Of a DNA stretch of 64,000 bases, positions 36,181 to 49,261 are shown piece by piece. Positions within the stretch are counted from its first letter, which is position 1. Every line of letters starts with the position of its first letter. The notes beneath the pieces are model-generated. The model was not told the DNA's origin. It made no database searches and saw only the letters and a list, made by a program, of their open reading frames with translations. The stretch comes from Gerris lacustris (lineage: Eukaryota > Arthropoda > Insecta > Hemiptera > Gerridae): NCBI GenBank assembly GCA_951217055.1, contig OX578276.1:118862979-118926978 (forward strand), read 5' to 3'. Both the position numbers and the translations under genes were made by a program.

Positions 36181-38158
36181 TGAAAAAAGGGTTTAATAAC
36201 TTAAAAAAGTTTCTGAGAGCGAAAAGATTAGAGATTTAAACTGAAAGCACAGAAATGAACTTCCGTTACTGTTCTTAAGCCGGATTTCTTCAGTGGTTTT
36301 ATAAATCAAATTACGATTCAATTGATATATTCACCCAGTTCCCATAAACAAATTCTTTGAACAATCATTTATTTTAGTTTAAAGTAACTTAAAGTCAAGT
36401 AGTTCATCAATTAAAGTTAAAGTAGAGTTAACACTTATTTCCTTAAGATTATTCTTAAGGATTCTTCCAAAGAATAAGTTAATCTTTGCTAAGATATAAT
36501 TAAGTATGCGTTTGTCTCTTTTGTTGTGCTAATAAATTGTAAAAATTATTGGATTATAAACTTAATTCCTTCTCTTAAAAAAATCAATTAATAAACTATC
36601 ATTACATTATTATTAACAAAATATAAACATAAATAAATGTTATTTACAACAAGTGGATTGTGCAGGATGGAATGGATATAACTATATAAATAAAAAAATA
36701 TTTATTTAGTTTATTGTTTCAGTTGCTGCCTAATGCGAGGGATGAACAATGGATAATCAATAGTATTTTTGTTGGGTATATTTATATTTTACGTTCATTG
36801 TTTTTTAATTAGTTTGTAAAAAAGAAACAAAATTAGCCAATGTTACAATATAATTACAAACACTCAGATTATTGCGTATTGTTCTAAGTTATATCTCTGT
36901 AATATTAGATTTAGGTATATATAATCAGCGAAAATGTAAAACATAGATAATATCAGTGAAAAATGTAATTATTAATTGTTATAAATTAATCAATTTGAAT
37001 ATAGTATAATTTTGTTATACTTCTTGGGACATTTAGTCATATTTTATTTTAAAAGGCGTTTAAATAGTTTTATACAAATATGAAAGTTAATATTATTGAC
37101 AATCGACACCTTAAAATTTAAATGAATAATTTTATTAGAGAAGAAAACAAAATATCCTAAAATCAAACAATGGATTCTTGCATTGGTTTATCGATCTTAA
37201 CAATAAGGCAATACTTGGGTCATGAAGGGTGTAATAAAGGGCTGAACTTATTAATTAAATTATTTATTTAATTAGCTTAATTTCGTCCCTTTATTGACAT
37301 CATATCAGACCAGTAATCAAAGATACAAAGTATTTTAACAATATAATTATACTTTAGACTATTTCAATTAAATTTAATTACAATTCTAAAAGCAGAAACA
37401 CATGTACTGTATACATACATTCATTATACATATTTACACCCTTACTCATACCTCAACTAAGACAAAAGCTTCCTTAACTGTATTTTACAAATTAAGATTA
37501 TTTAATGCACTGGCATTTTATTTTTATTTTCAACTTAAATATTTTCCTAATTTTGATTAACTTTTTGATTATTGTACATACTTGTATTTTATTGTCCATT
37601 TTAATTAGTTCAATAAATAATTACAATTGTCGGGAATTTCCATAAATAGTCCCAGGCACTGTTGTACATAAACGTGGTTCACTAAAATCAAGCTAGATTT
37701 TGATTATCATTTCCTCCAAGTACATATATATGGTTTGAAATGTTTTTCTAAGGGACTTAACTTGCCCATAACCAATTCACGTAAAAATGTTTCTTGGCTA
37801 ATTTTATACTTTATTTCTTTTATAACATTATAATAGCAGATTACAAACTGAAGTACAAAAAATAGACTACAGCTCGTGGCCGCAATTGTTTTGTCCAGTT
37901 GATATAGAGAATTACCTACCGAGTGACAAACTATCAGTTGGATTGTGATACCTCAAAGTAATATATAATATTTACTCAAAAAAAATATTGGAAAATTGCT
38001 TTTGTTTGTCAATGTCAAAAATTTTAATTTAATATATTCATATTTTACAAGTATTTTGTTTGTTTGAAATACTAAAAAATTACATTTAGTTGGTTGCTGC
38101 TAACAACTTAGGTCTCTTCACAAAATAAATTTTCATTACTTCATTTACTTTAATTTTC
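36181..38158. other. Long AT-rich unique stretch
   Basis: I see no coding relic or repeat structure in these 2 kb. Confidence 0.5.
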
Positions 38159-38200
38159 ATTACCAGCTATTGGCCTCTTGGTCATCATCAGTGTAAAGCT
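38159..38200 (-). repeat. Solo half of a fold-back motif
   Basis: Read on the minus strand: CACTGATGATGACCAAGAGG, then CCAATAGCTGGTAATG. It aligns with the arm of the perfect palindrome at 58240-58468 (CACTGATGATGACTGAATAA, then GTCGAAACCGGTATG), but the GAAAC part is mutated and no inverted partner is present. Confidence 0.45.
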
Positions 38201-38465
38201 ATGGGAATAAACTCTATCGAGAGTTAGAAAATGTTTGATGACACTCTTCAATAGATTTTCTTAGTTATTCAATAACTTAAATAGATTAATTAATTAGTTG
38301 ACTAATTACTTATAAATGTATTGTCATCGTTGTCCTCATTGTATTGCCAAAATAAAAAAAAAAATAAAAAATCTGAATTGCATTATCATAATCTTTGCAC
38401 GTTTCAGCTTCCTAGGTAGTCAGAAAGTTTACAAGATTTGGAGAAGTTAGTTAAAAAAAATAGTC

Positions 38466-38677
38466 TGCCAATTAGTGTGGCACATAGCTTCCTCGCGTAC
38501 AATTTCGTATACTTTATAAATTTTATACTTTTACAACATATTATTGTCAAATATATTTAATTTTCCCCCTATTTTAAAATCTGTCAAACTTATTATCTTG
38601 ATTTTTCACATAAATTATAAAGTATCAAATTAGAACGATTACATAGTTTCCGTTACCTACTGTAAGCTCGGAAGCAA
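38466..38677 (+). mobile_element. GCTTCC-family repeat, copy E (212 bp)
   Basis: Both ends are present (TGCCAATTAGTGTGGCACAT on the left, TTTCCGTTACCTACTGTAAG then CTCGGAAGCAA on the right), but the middle is largely deleted. It is a miniature derivative and shows that the family termini stay recognisable without the internal blocks. Confidence 0.75.
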
Positions 38678-40469
38678 ATGTGTAAAATCGGAGTGATTCT
38701 GATTTTTGTCTCTCGACAGGGTATATTCCTATACCTTTGTTTTGTGTTATACATCAAGTAAATATAAAGTTAGTTGGTCTACAATAGGGTAAATAAAAGG
38801 GGCAAGCAACATCCCGCAGACGAACTTTGCCGACCAGCAATGCTTGGAGAACATGATATAATAAACTCACGGTCAAATGTCAACTTTTAGTTAGTTAATC
38901 GCGTTCATTTATGTCAACTCCTTGACTAAAGAATAAACAAAGTAAACATTTTATTTATTTATAATTTGAACCTTATATAGAAGAATATTTTATTAAATCC
39001 TATTTAATAAATTAAATTAGATGATATGTAAGTATAAAACTATTATGATACAATTTAATATCTATCCCCTTGTTCGTTTTGTGGATTTTAATAATACTAG
39101 ACCATAAAAGCAAAGTTTTTATCATAATTTTTTTATATTAATGCATATTGGTTGTGTGCGTCATCGGCAAGTTTATATGCTAATTTATTAATTAATTAAT
39201 AGAGTATTTTATATTGACATCAATTTTAATTAATTTCATAAAATGTTATTCTATTGGGGAAGAGTGTACGTGCCAAGTTTCAGCTCGATTGGACGACTGG
39301 AAGAGGGTTAATTAGCCCTTAAAAGATTTATTCCTACGTTCTAAATAAATCTTATATTTATTATAAACGAGATAATGATCAGAATAAATACATTTAATAA
39401 AATGTTTTACTGCTTGTAAAAGATCTTTACATTTTTTTCTTTTAATATCTATTTCTTATATGAATCTGTGAGGCGTGTGAAAACAGCTCCGGAGTTTAAT
39501 CGTCCCCTTACTTGATTTGAATAAACGATGCGAAACTCTCCGGTTTATAAGCGACAAGTGTACCCGGGACCTCAGAGAGTAAAAATTAATCTGAATTAAG
39601 TGGATGCAAGTTTCAAATACTCGAAGAAAAGAACTTAACGTTGTGTTCAACAAGGAGTTAAGAAGAAGTTTTTTCAGAGGGGTATTTAATATGTACAGAG
39701 GACTGGATTCAGTTTATGTAAATTAAAACGATACAAAGAGCTTTTTACAGTCTTAAGGTTTTATATATTTTGAATTACACCCACACAATGCTTTATATTA
39801 AAACCAGACCTTTATTCTTACTTAATAAGGAACCTAAAACATTCTCTTTAAACAGTTATTTCTTCCTATTGAATCAATTCATTAAAAGACTGATTATTTA
39901 AAATCATGTCAATTTAAAAAAAATAATAATAATAAAAACATTTATTGGATGTCTACGAATGCAATTGTATAAGATAGAATAAACATTTTGTATTATTTGT
40001 GTTTATTCATTATTTTTTGTATAACAATGAAAATACAATTAATTGCTTTTAATTAGTAACATAACATTAAGATAATCTATACAAAATGATAATAATATTT
40101 GGAAAGAGCTTTTCCTTATGATTTTTAAATACATTTTATTATATTAGAAAATAAAATACTAACATTTAGGAATTTAATACGTCCATCTGGAAAGAAAGGA
40201 AATCTAATACAAATATAGATATAATAATATAAATATAGAACTCAAATTAGCTCAATTTGATCAGTTTACTGTTAAAAAACACAATAGTGTATTATATTAA
40301 TCAATAATAGCTTATCATTTTAATTATTAATAGCTCATCATAAAATAAGTGTCAATTCCAAGTGGCGATTTATAAAGTGTTATATGTTAACTGATTACAT
40401 AAACAGCGTATAGCTGGAATAGTTAATTTTTTCGTTACTTGCAATTTTTCGTTAGGTACTGTCGATCTG
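38678..40469. other. Unique AT-rich sequence
   Basis: There is a small GC-richer patch at about 39475-39660 (AAACGATGCGAAACTCTCCG). No coding relic or element boundary was seen. Confidence 0.45.
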
Positions 40470-40700
40470 TTCATCAAGATACGGTTCCTTGCAACCATGA
40501 CTCAAAACTACTTGTCCGATTCTAATGAAATTTGGATGAAAACGTCAAATTTAGTCCATTGTTGTTCCCATTATTCTCTCCCGCATGCACACTTCTATTT
40601 TATTACCACCCATCTTTAAAGTTACTCATCAAGTTTTGCAGAAATTTAGATGGTTTGTCAAAAGATACCAAAGTCGGTCCCATATTTGTTTCAACCTTCC
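40470..40700 (-). mobile_element. Internal fragment of the GCTTCC family
   Basis: Landmarks in the order of copies C, D and G: AAAACTACTTGTCCGATTCT, AATGAAATTTGGATG, TTTAGTCCATTGTTG, CCGCATGCACAC, then GAAATTTAGATGGTTTGTCA. Both termini are lost. Confidence 0.5.
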
Positions 40701-42149
40701 ACAAAAATTGAATATTGAATAATTACAAGGTAAAAAGAACTTTTTATATACTACGTTTAAATTGTAAATCAAATAAATTTGAAACCCGTCATAAGGGGGT
40801 ACCTCAAACAATCTTAAATGTAAACCACTATCGAGTGAAAACATTATTTTAAGTCTTAATATCAATCCTATCAAAAATAATGGCGGCAATTCAAAAAAGT
40901 CTAATTCATGGGAAACACCAAAGGTGAACTATATCAATGTGCAAGTTAATACTAGTTTTCACCAATGTGTACTAGTTAATCGGCCCCCATTATTAGAGGA
41001 TTGAGATAAATACTTCTTGATCACGCCTTTATTTTTCTTTTATCAAAACCTAATCAAGTGTTACTCAGTAGGGATTTTCATTTAATTATTTTAGCTGCTC
41101 CAAAAATCCCCACTTTAGAGAGCAGGGGCAAAGTTGCCCCGTACACTAAAAAGTAAATATTTTATTCCTTATAAACATTTCATGAGTTTGGTTTTTCTCC
41201 GCTAATACACTAAACAGTAATTGGGGTGTCCCTACTCTTCCCTAAACCTGAATATATGGCCCTGCTGGATCAAGTAAAGGAAAGGAATGTCAAATGAAAA
41301 CCACTTTGGCATGCATTTAATATTATAGAAAAACCGTTTCTAAAAGACGATTAATCAATCAAAAACGGTTTTCCTTGAGAATCCCTAATTAAAGTTTAAA
41401 ATTACTTTTTATTGACTCATTCTCATTTAGAATTGAGAATATTTAAATAATTTTATCCTTGAAAAGGTCTGAAAACATAAACTAATATTAAAGATTTATT
41501 GTTAAACAAATTTTAGGGAGAAGCACATGTACAGAGTTGGAGATGGAACGTTACATTGTTCCTATATCTTAATAATTATCCAAGCAATGTCCAAAAATAC
41601 CCAGTTTTGTCTTGAGTTTTTCAGTCATAAATCTTGGCTCTGCTTTATCACTGGACCCTCTCTATATTTTTATCTTGACAACTTCAGTCAAGACATTTTC
41701 CGGCTTTAATCTCAAACAACACATCTGTTTTTTCGAAGGGGGAGCCCTTACATTCTTATTCTGGGGTCAACAGCTCACTCTTTGCCTCAATATCTACTAA
41801 TTTTAGTTATGGAACCGACATTTTTCTTTTTTTAAGCTTTCATTTGGAAGTTGTCCATTTCTATTAGAGTGATTATTAATTAAAGAGACGAGGACATAAA
41901 TTGAAAACGGCGTTGATTATTTCCAAATTAGCTGTATAGTTCAAAATATTATAAAATTTACTCACGCTAAAAAAAATACGTGTGCTGTCGCCGGACACCT
42001 GGTAGGAACCATGTTTCTTACGCTTTTCATTAAATATAAAATCACACTGCTACGTATACGATGCTAACTACTTATTCATGGCGGAGTTAGAAAAGAGACA
42101 AAATTAAAAGTAACTATCTATTTGTACTTAGCAGAGTTAGGGCAAAATT
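40701..42149. other. Unique sequence, nothing recognised
   Basis: Two imperfect copies of a phrase containing GCGGAGTTAG / GCAGAGTTAG then CAAAATTAAAAG occur near 42080 and 42130. Otherwise there is no assignable structure. Confidence 0.4.
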
Positions 42150-42354
42150 AAAAGAATGGCATTTCCTTTTATCATTGAAGCAAGCCTTTAGCAATAAATA
42201 TTATGGAATATTGGGAAAATATTTAATCATGATGAGTTTATAGTTAGAGCAGATGCTTGTAGTGACGGAACATGACTGTTCCCTCAGACTCCGCCGGCAT
42301 ACATATTACTCCATTTAAAATATTATAAAATATTTCTCTTTAATACGCAAAAAC
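42150..42354 (+). mobile_element. GCTTCC-related long repeat, copy H, left part
   Basis: It matches the start of the copy at 57380-58095 (ATCATTGAAGCAAGC, AATATTTAATCATGATGA). It is interrupted at 42355 by the second copy of the 434 bp element. Confidence 0.5.
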
Positions 42355-42673
42355 TTCCAACCCCGGCAGGGATCGTTTGCGAACCGTTCACTGTACGGTC
42401 CCAACGATCCTCTGACAATACCATGTACTGGTTTGTATGACATGCGCAGTTATGTCAATAATTACAAATATCAACAGGAAGGTTTCCTAACTGTTAGGTT
42501 TCCTTAATGTTTTTAATACAGTGCGAATAATAGTCCTAAACTCGTTCCAACCTGACATGATTTTATTACAGTACAATGTTAGCGCATGCGTATAAAACCT
42601 GTCCTAAACGATTCCCGAACGATCCGCGGGACGATACAAAGGACGGTACAAATAGCAGGGTTGGAACAAACCT
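42355..42673 (+). mobile_element. Second copy of the 434 bp element, 5'-truncated
   Basis: About 319 bp, nearly identical to 6164-6483; by eye I count four substitutions and one single-base indel. The right inverted end (GGTTGGAACAAACCT) is intact. The left end begins at the internal TIR-like phrase TTCCAACCCC, not at the outer terminus. It lies inside copy H of another repeat, so it inserted after that copy. Confidence 0.8.
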
Positions 42674-43240
42674 CTTATATATCAATTTCTCCTTATATAA
42701 CAACATACAAAGTTATAGATTCACGTTGACAGGTTGCGCGCGCATGTTCATAACAACAATTAAATATATAACAGCATGAAAAGGGAGGTTTCAAAGTTAC
42801 AGAATCGGCCTCCAGGTTGAAGTTTTACATGCCTCCTTCAATTGTACTTTAGATGATGTGTATCCATTTTTATTAAAATCGTTACGTTAGAACGTAAGAT
42901 ATCGGTTTAAACGTTGTTTTCTTTATTTTAAACGTTTAGGTCGGCTTTAATAAATGTTGCAATTTTTATCACTTCATAGCAGTGTCGGTGTTCGTTTTAC
43001 TAAAAAAAAATATTTATAAAAGTTGTGTATCTCATTAAATAGATGAAGTTAGAATTTTTTCCTGTCCTAAAATTCCAATTTTACATTTTAAGTTTACGTT
43101 TAGGCGAGCGTTGCGCGTGAACGCTTGGGCGGATTACGTTGCCCAACGAACTTAGCCTGGCCATTGGTAAAGCGAACATGTGTACCAAATTTCAACTAAC
43201 TCCGTCATCATTGACTCAAGTTATCGTCATTGGTAGATTT
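42674..43240 (+). mobile_element. GCTTCC-related long repeat, copy H, right part
   Basis: Shares CGTTACGTTAGAACGTAAGA then TATCGGT, GCGTTGCGCGTGAACGCTTG, ACGTTGCCCAACGAAC and GACTCAAGTTATCGTC with 57640-58030 and 5400-5610. The terminal GCTTCC hairpin is missing; the copy breaks off near 43235. Confidence 0.65.
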
Positions 43241-43479
43241 CGTGACGCGGTTTTGTGACGGTCGGTTTTTTTTTCGGATTCACTCCCGGGCTCCAGAACG
43301 TGCCATAAGGAACTTCGTTCCAAAAATAAAAAATTGTAGGTACCAAAACTAAAATTTTAACATAGTTTTGTCCCTCTTTGGCGCTTACGATGACAACTAG
43401 TGATTGAAAGCCTTTATTTTTCAATCATGCTAATTTCAGTGAAAAGGCGTATTTATTTACTTTTCATCCGATATTGCAT

Positions 43480-44654
43480 GATTCTTCTCTTTTGATCAAT
43501 AATAATTGCATGTCTTTTTTAAAGAGCTGTGGTCCCCTATAATAACGAGTTGAATAGAGTTTTAAAAGGGGTACCTATAGGAGGTAGCATGTCGGTTAAC
43601 CTTAGTGGGATTTTTCTTAATACACTTCTCAAATCAGTTATAGATAATTGCCCTTTTCAAATTAAATGTATATCAAAATATATAGATGACCTTTTTTAAT
43701 TATCAATAAAAAACTAATAATAAATATTTTTAATTCATATAACCAAAACATTAAATTCACAATAGAAGAAGAAACAAATAACAGTTTAAATTACCTAGAT
43801 GCGACAGTTATTCACAACCCCGATGGAAGTTTAACCACTAAATGGTTTGAGAAAGAACTTTAACACCAACAATTTTTAAATTTTCACTCTAACCACCCTT
43901 TCCACCAGAAAAAAATACTGCGTTTAACATAATAAAGATATACTTAAAATGAACAGATCCCCCCCCCCCCCCATATACAAGAAAATGAAACAACCATTTT
44001 CACTAAACTTATAAAAAATATGTACCCGATTAATTTAATTAAAAAACTTTGGTATTCAGCTAATAATAGTAATGCTACTCATAATGCAGAAACTAACATT
44101 ATTACACCTAATAAATTCCATTCAATCACCTATGTTAAGGGATTGACTGAAACATTTATTAATACATTTAAAAAGTTTGATTGAAACAACATACAATTTG
44201 GACTCAAACCCATCAAAAAAATTAAATCTAAATTCTTTACACCTCTGAAAGACAAAATTCTACTTAAAGAGGAAATGGGCTTTATATACTGCATCCCAGT
44301 GAAAATTGCAATAATGTTTATATATGAGAATCTGGACAAACTCTTCAAAACAGACTCCAACAACAACAAAGTGATGTAAGAATTAAAAATAAAAAAACAG
44401 CTCTGGCGTGTCATTCAGAAGAATTGACACATAATATAAACTTTAATGATACATCAATTTAAAAAAAAAATAATAATAATACTTATAAAAGAAAACTTTT
44501 GGATTCTGCAATAATATCCTTCCACCCAAATACTATGGACTATAAAACCGACATGAAAGACCTAAATAAGTTCTATTCAGGAGTATTTGCTGATAGCAAA
44601 CTTACCTTCATTAAGTTTAGTAAGGTACCATACATTTTATTAAAAATATTATAG
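43480..44654 (+). pseudogene. Penelope-like retroelement relic (RT and GIY-YIG)
   Basis: Decayed remains of a Penelope-like element. One frame from about 43532 reads YNNELNRVLK, GVPIGGSMS (43568) and KYIDD (43679-43693, the reverse transcriptase active-site motif), with a stop three codons after the motif. The same frame resumes with IKFTIEEE, LNYLDATV, WFEKEL and LNFHSNHP, broken by further stops. After a frameshift, 43981-44300 reads the connector up to GFIYCIP. Another shift gives ESGQTLQNRLQ and TALACHSEE, which fit the GIY-YIG endonuclease of this class; the glycine of its YIG is replaced by a TGA stop (44325). The frame closes at TAG 44652 after MDYKTDMKDLNKFYSG. Order and content match the RT-linker-endonuclease layout of the family. 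At least two frameshifts, several stops and a C-run (about 43960) make it non-functional. The frame at 44130-44414 (minus) is an antisense shadow. Confidence 0.85.
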
Positions 44655-46540
44655 CTTTAAAGTGGATAAGTCTGTTTCATGAGTCTAGTCTTTGTTATTT
44701 AATAGTTAAAGTATTTGTGTTTTTTAATATGGTTAATTATAAGTTAAACAATTATAATATGGTTAATTATTACAAAACATGTTTAAATCAAAGTCTGAAT
44801 GTAATAATAGATAAATGTTGCAAATGTATAAGTATTAAATGTTGTATAAGTCAACTCTCATAGATATTAAGTGAATAAAGTGCAAATAGTAAGCCAGCAA
44901 TACACCTTAGGCAAATATGATTATCAATTAACCTGGACATTTTACTTTCCAACAGTTACCACAAAATTTAATACCTTTTAGCACGTTTTTATTTTAGTTT
45001 TACCAAACTTTAATAGTTTTATGTTAAATGTTAGTAGTCGAAAGTTTATTTATGATTATATTATGAACAATTTATACATATTTAAAAAAAAAATCTAAAT
45101 TTTTTTTTTATTACTGACTCTACCACTAAACATTTTATTAATTGTTCTTGTTAATTAAATTCATAGTTATGTGAAATAAGGAAATAAAGATTAATGTTAA
45201 TATTAATTATAGAAAGTATGATTGAGAAAAATTATTGTTTAGATAAGTAATTATAACATAGCTGAAAATTATAAACATAATAATGTAGAAATATCTTGTT
45301 TACAGGCCTAAAGATGTCCCTTAAGGGATTTAAAATATCCAATTTACTATAATACTACTGAAATGAAGTAATTTTTAATCACCCCTTCACTACCCACCAA
45401 AAAAGATATAATTGTATGAATGTGTCGATGCCACAAAATTTGTGGGATTGATTACAAGTTATTCGAAAAATCCAAAACTAAAAAGAAATTGAATAAAATC
45501 GTAAATTTCATAATTATATCTTTCCTTTGAATTGAAGCAATATAATTTAAAATATTGGTTCTAATATCTTGTATTCTTAAGGATAACAATAAACAAAAAT
45601 GCAATCAGTTCGCAAATAACTTTTTAGTAATCACATTATTATTTGAAAAAAAAAAACCAAAAAACATTTGAACGATATAACAGTAGTGGAATAAAAAAGT
45701 CAATATAAGTTGCGTACTGTAGGAAAATATGAGTCACTTCGACATAACTTTAATAATATGTCAGTGACAGCCAAACAACCTCTTATGTGGAATTGAATCT
45801 CATAAATCGAGTAACCAATTTCACCAATGCCAAACATCGTGTCCTGTAAATATACCACTCGGTATATCTTTCGAGTTTAATAAATATAAATTTCATTTCA
45901 TTTTAAATAGCGATTAGATTTTTATGCCAATGGAGATAAAAACACTTAGCGATCCGTCTAAAAGTTATATTTCTTATCTTTTGATTATATATTATGTATG
46001 TATTTAACATTTAAATAAACTTTATATTCTTTTTTAATAACCTTCAGTACATGGTGATGTGATCATCTCTTCAATACAAAAATGTATACTAGAAATGATA
46101 TAATATATTATCCTATGCTAATAATTAAATTGTAAATCTGGTGAAACAATTAAGAAAGATTTCAATCATCAAGATTCAATTCAGTTTTTTAATATTTTGA
46201 AAATATCATCTTAAATAAAAAATAAACTAAATAAAAATTGAATTAGTATTCATTATATAATCTTAAGCAACTAAAGATATAATGGGCTTTTAAAATCTAG
46301 TTAGACTTTCTTTAGTCGCTTAAGATTCGCAAAGGCATCAACCTAAATAGGGATTTTATCAGAGCCTATAAAAACAATTTATAGTTGCTTAATTAGATAT
46401 CTGAAGAATGCGAAAGATATTTTAAAACTTGTTTTATATGAATTCCAGTAGAAGTTTCATTAAATTACACGTCGATATTCTAGCATCGTTCAACATTGTC
46501 TATTATTCTCTAAAGGTTCAATAGATTAGGTTGGGGAGTC
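44655..46540. other. Long AT-rich unique stretch
   Basis: No coding relic, tandem structure or element boundary was seen. Confidence 0.5.
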
Positions 46541-46870
46541 GATGATATGATTTTGTTTAACGCACAAACCAGTCAAACAAAGAGAGTAGTCAATTTCCCA
46601 GACTCTACCGAGGGCCAGCCTCTCACTATATGTACTGTTACTGTTACGAGTAATCACTGTAATGAAGTAATTATTAGTTTGCACCTTTTTTTCATCACCT
46701 CTCTCCGGTGTGGCAAGTTGCTGAGAAAGGTAAGATATTCCTTTTATGGGTTGGCGCAGGCACCTGAGACTTAGAAAACTAGGACTTACTTCCCAGTGTA
46801 AACGACTCTTGTCTGACTTGCCTTATTAGACTTTGAGCACTCGTTAAAATCCTTACTACCAGGAAATTTA
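46541..46870. other. GC-richer patch
   Basis: It holds a 75-codon frame (46547-46774) that I do not recognise and that starts at an ATG preceded by ATATG. There is no splice context or domain. Probably non-coding. Confidence 0.25.
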
Positions 46871-46993
46871 CTTCAATTTTAAATAAGTGACACTTCTATA
46901 GAAAAACTATATATTATACCACAAATAATTCTAACATAATGCATATTTTAAATTGATATTTGAAATGGTTTGAATTATTTTGTTGTAATTTTT

Positions 46994-47270
46994 CTTCTGA
47001 GCTTATCGAAATTGACGGAAGTGTTGTAATCTTTCTGAAGAAAACAAAAAAGTTGTCAGAAATCCGTTTCAGACATCTAGGAACATTCTTGGTCCCGTGT
47101 CTGCGACTGTCTATCTGCCGGTCTGTCTCACCGATAACATTTTGTTAAACACCATATCTTAAAAACTACTCTTTCTATTTTAATAAATTTGGGGGGAAGA
47201 TCATAATAATTTGCTTATCTATCTTCCGTCTCCACACCTTATTTTTATCCCATTATGCACAAAATGATAT
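46994..47270 (-). mobile_element. GCTTCC-family repeat, copy F (decayed)
   Basis: It starts CTTCTGAGCTTATCGAAATT then GACGGAAG, a mutated terminal hairpin. It continues with GAAATCCGTTTCAGACATCT, GGTCCCGTGTCTG and ATATCTTAAAAACTACTC. The distal half is lost or replaced by the next element. Confidence 0.6.
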
Positions 47271-47300
47271 CTTAAAAATCGTTCCGAGAGAACTCAGTCA

Positions 47301-47680
47301 AACTTTCTCATATACGAGTTCATAAGTACATAGCCCAGTGTTTTCCTTTATTAGTTTTCGTATGTAAATTTAATTTACATCGGGGAATCGAACCCGGGCT
47401 CTCTCCGTCCGCGTTTTATTTTCTCAGGAACTAGATTTTTCCCGGGAAAACGGCTTATATCGTTAGATTCGTATTTAAATGGACTACATTTTTGAATTTT
47501 TTAATCAAAATCGTCGGAACCGTTTTCAAGAAATGTTTTTTTTTACAAACAACAGACAAATATTTTATGAAAACCACTTTTTTTGGGCTCAGGGAACCTC
47601 AAAAACGTGTAAATCCATCAAAATCTCAAAATCGAATTTTCGCGCCATCACAATACTTTCTCTTTATATGAGAAAGTAAA
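47301..47680. mobile_element. About 380 bp element with 13 bp inverted ends
   Basis: ACTTTCTCATATA (47302-47314) and its exact complement (47665-47677) bound a segment with TCGTCGGAACCGTTTTCAAG, CTCAGGGAACCTCAAAAACG and TTTTCGCGCCATCACAATAC. On the minus strand CGGGTTCGATTCCCCG (about 47390-47406) resembles a tRNA B-box arm, but no A-box or cloverleaf accompanies it. Non-autonomous, class unknown. Confidence 0.55.
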
Positions 47681-48095
47681 ATGTACTGGTTGAACTGACA
47701 TATGGATTAATCAATTTCAGCATTATTTAATTATCTTTATTTCAAGCTTTTATTTAACTTGCAATGTTTGAATGTATGTATGTTTGGGTCAAATCTTGCC
47801 ACTGAATTTTGAAGCAGTTATCCTCAACCGATTGAATTGAAATTTTGCATACACGTTTAGTTTGGATGACAATGCATGGTTAGCTAAATGACGTCATTCC
47901 AAATCCAATAGGTGGGCAGCCCAAGATGGTGGAGTAGTTATTTTTTAAGCACACCCATGATTTGGGTGGATCAAATGAAAGAGTTTGCTGAGAAGAATAC
48001 GAATAGCTTGTTTTTAATTTTTTTTTTTTTTTTTTTTTTTTTTTTGTATAATCAACTTATTACAATTATTAGCGAATTTACGAAGAAAATTAATT
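47681..48095. repeat. Probable repeat fragment with a T-run
   Basis: Phrases such as GATTGAATTGAAATTTTGCA, AATGACGTCATTCCAAATCC and GCAGCCCAAGATGGTGG are of a style usual in dispersed arthropod repeats, but no second copy lies in this window. A run of about 26 T follows (48019-48045). Confidence 0.35.
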
Positions 48096-48544
48096 GAGAG
48101 AATCTACAGATGGTTGTTGAGGTGTAAATTATGAATGAAAAACACTAATTCATCATGCGAGACGTTTCGACCCTTATAGGTATTTCTAATATGTAATTAA
48201 AGCATGAAGTCCATACTTATGTTCAAAAATATTTTAAATCTTGTTTAATTAATGTTACACATGTTACTTTTTGTTAAATTTTATACATCACTCTGTAATG
48301 AACTAGTAATTTTTTCAAGTTGGTAGAAGTCTTTTGACTTATTTTATTTTAAATTTAGATTTTTTAAATGACCCTCTCCTATGGAGTTAGAAATTCTTTT
48401 ATATGATAAATACCAACATCTATGACACTATTTTCAAATAAACGACTGAAGATGACCTTAATTTAAGGGTCGAAACGTCTCGCATGATGAATTAGTGTTT
48501 TCCATTCATAATTTACACCTCAACAACCATCTGTAGATTCTCTC
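48096..48544. mobile_element. 449 bp element with 81 bp inverted repeats
   Basis: Arms 48096-48176 and 48464-48544 are reverse complements with a single mismatch in 81 bp, so the element is young or its arms are homogenised. The 287 bp interior is AT-rich without coding content. The right side carries CTGAAGATGACC, an AT-rich hairpin, then GGGTCGAAACGTC (48446-48478); the left arm has the inverse GACGTTTCGACCC. No obvious target duplication. Confidence 0.8.
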
Positions 48545-48601
48545 ATGAAATTTAGAAGGGTGTACCTCATTGATTAATAAAAAATTTATTTTATTAATTT
48601 T

Positions 48602-49248
<647 letters not shown>

Positions 49249-49261
49249 TAAATAAAATGCC

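Noticed and set aside
47390..47406. tRNA-like T-arm (CGGGTTCGATTCCCCG, minus strand)
   Set aside because: No A-box, anticodon arm or acceptor stem could be placed around it; chance or a decayed SINE at best.
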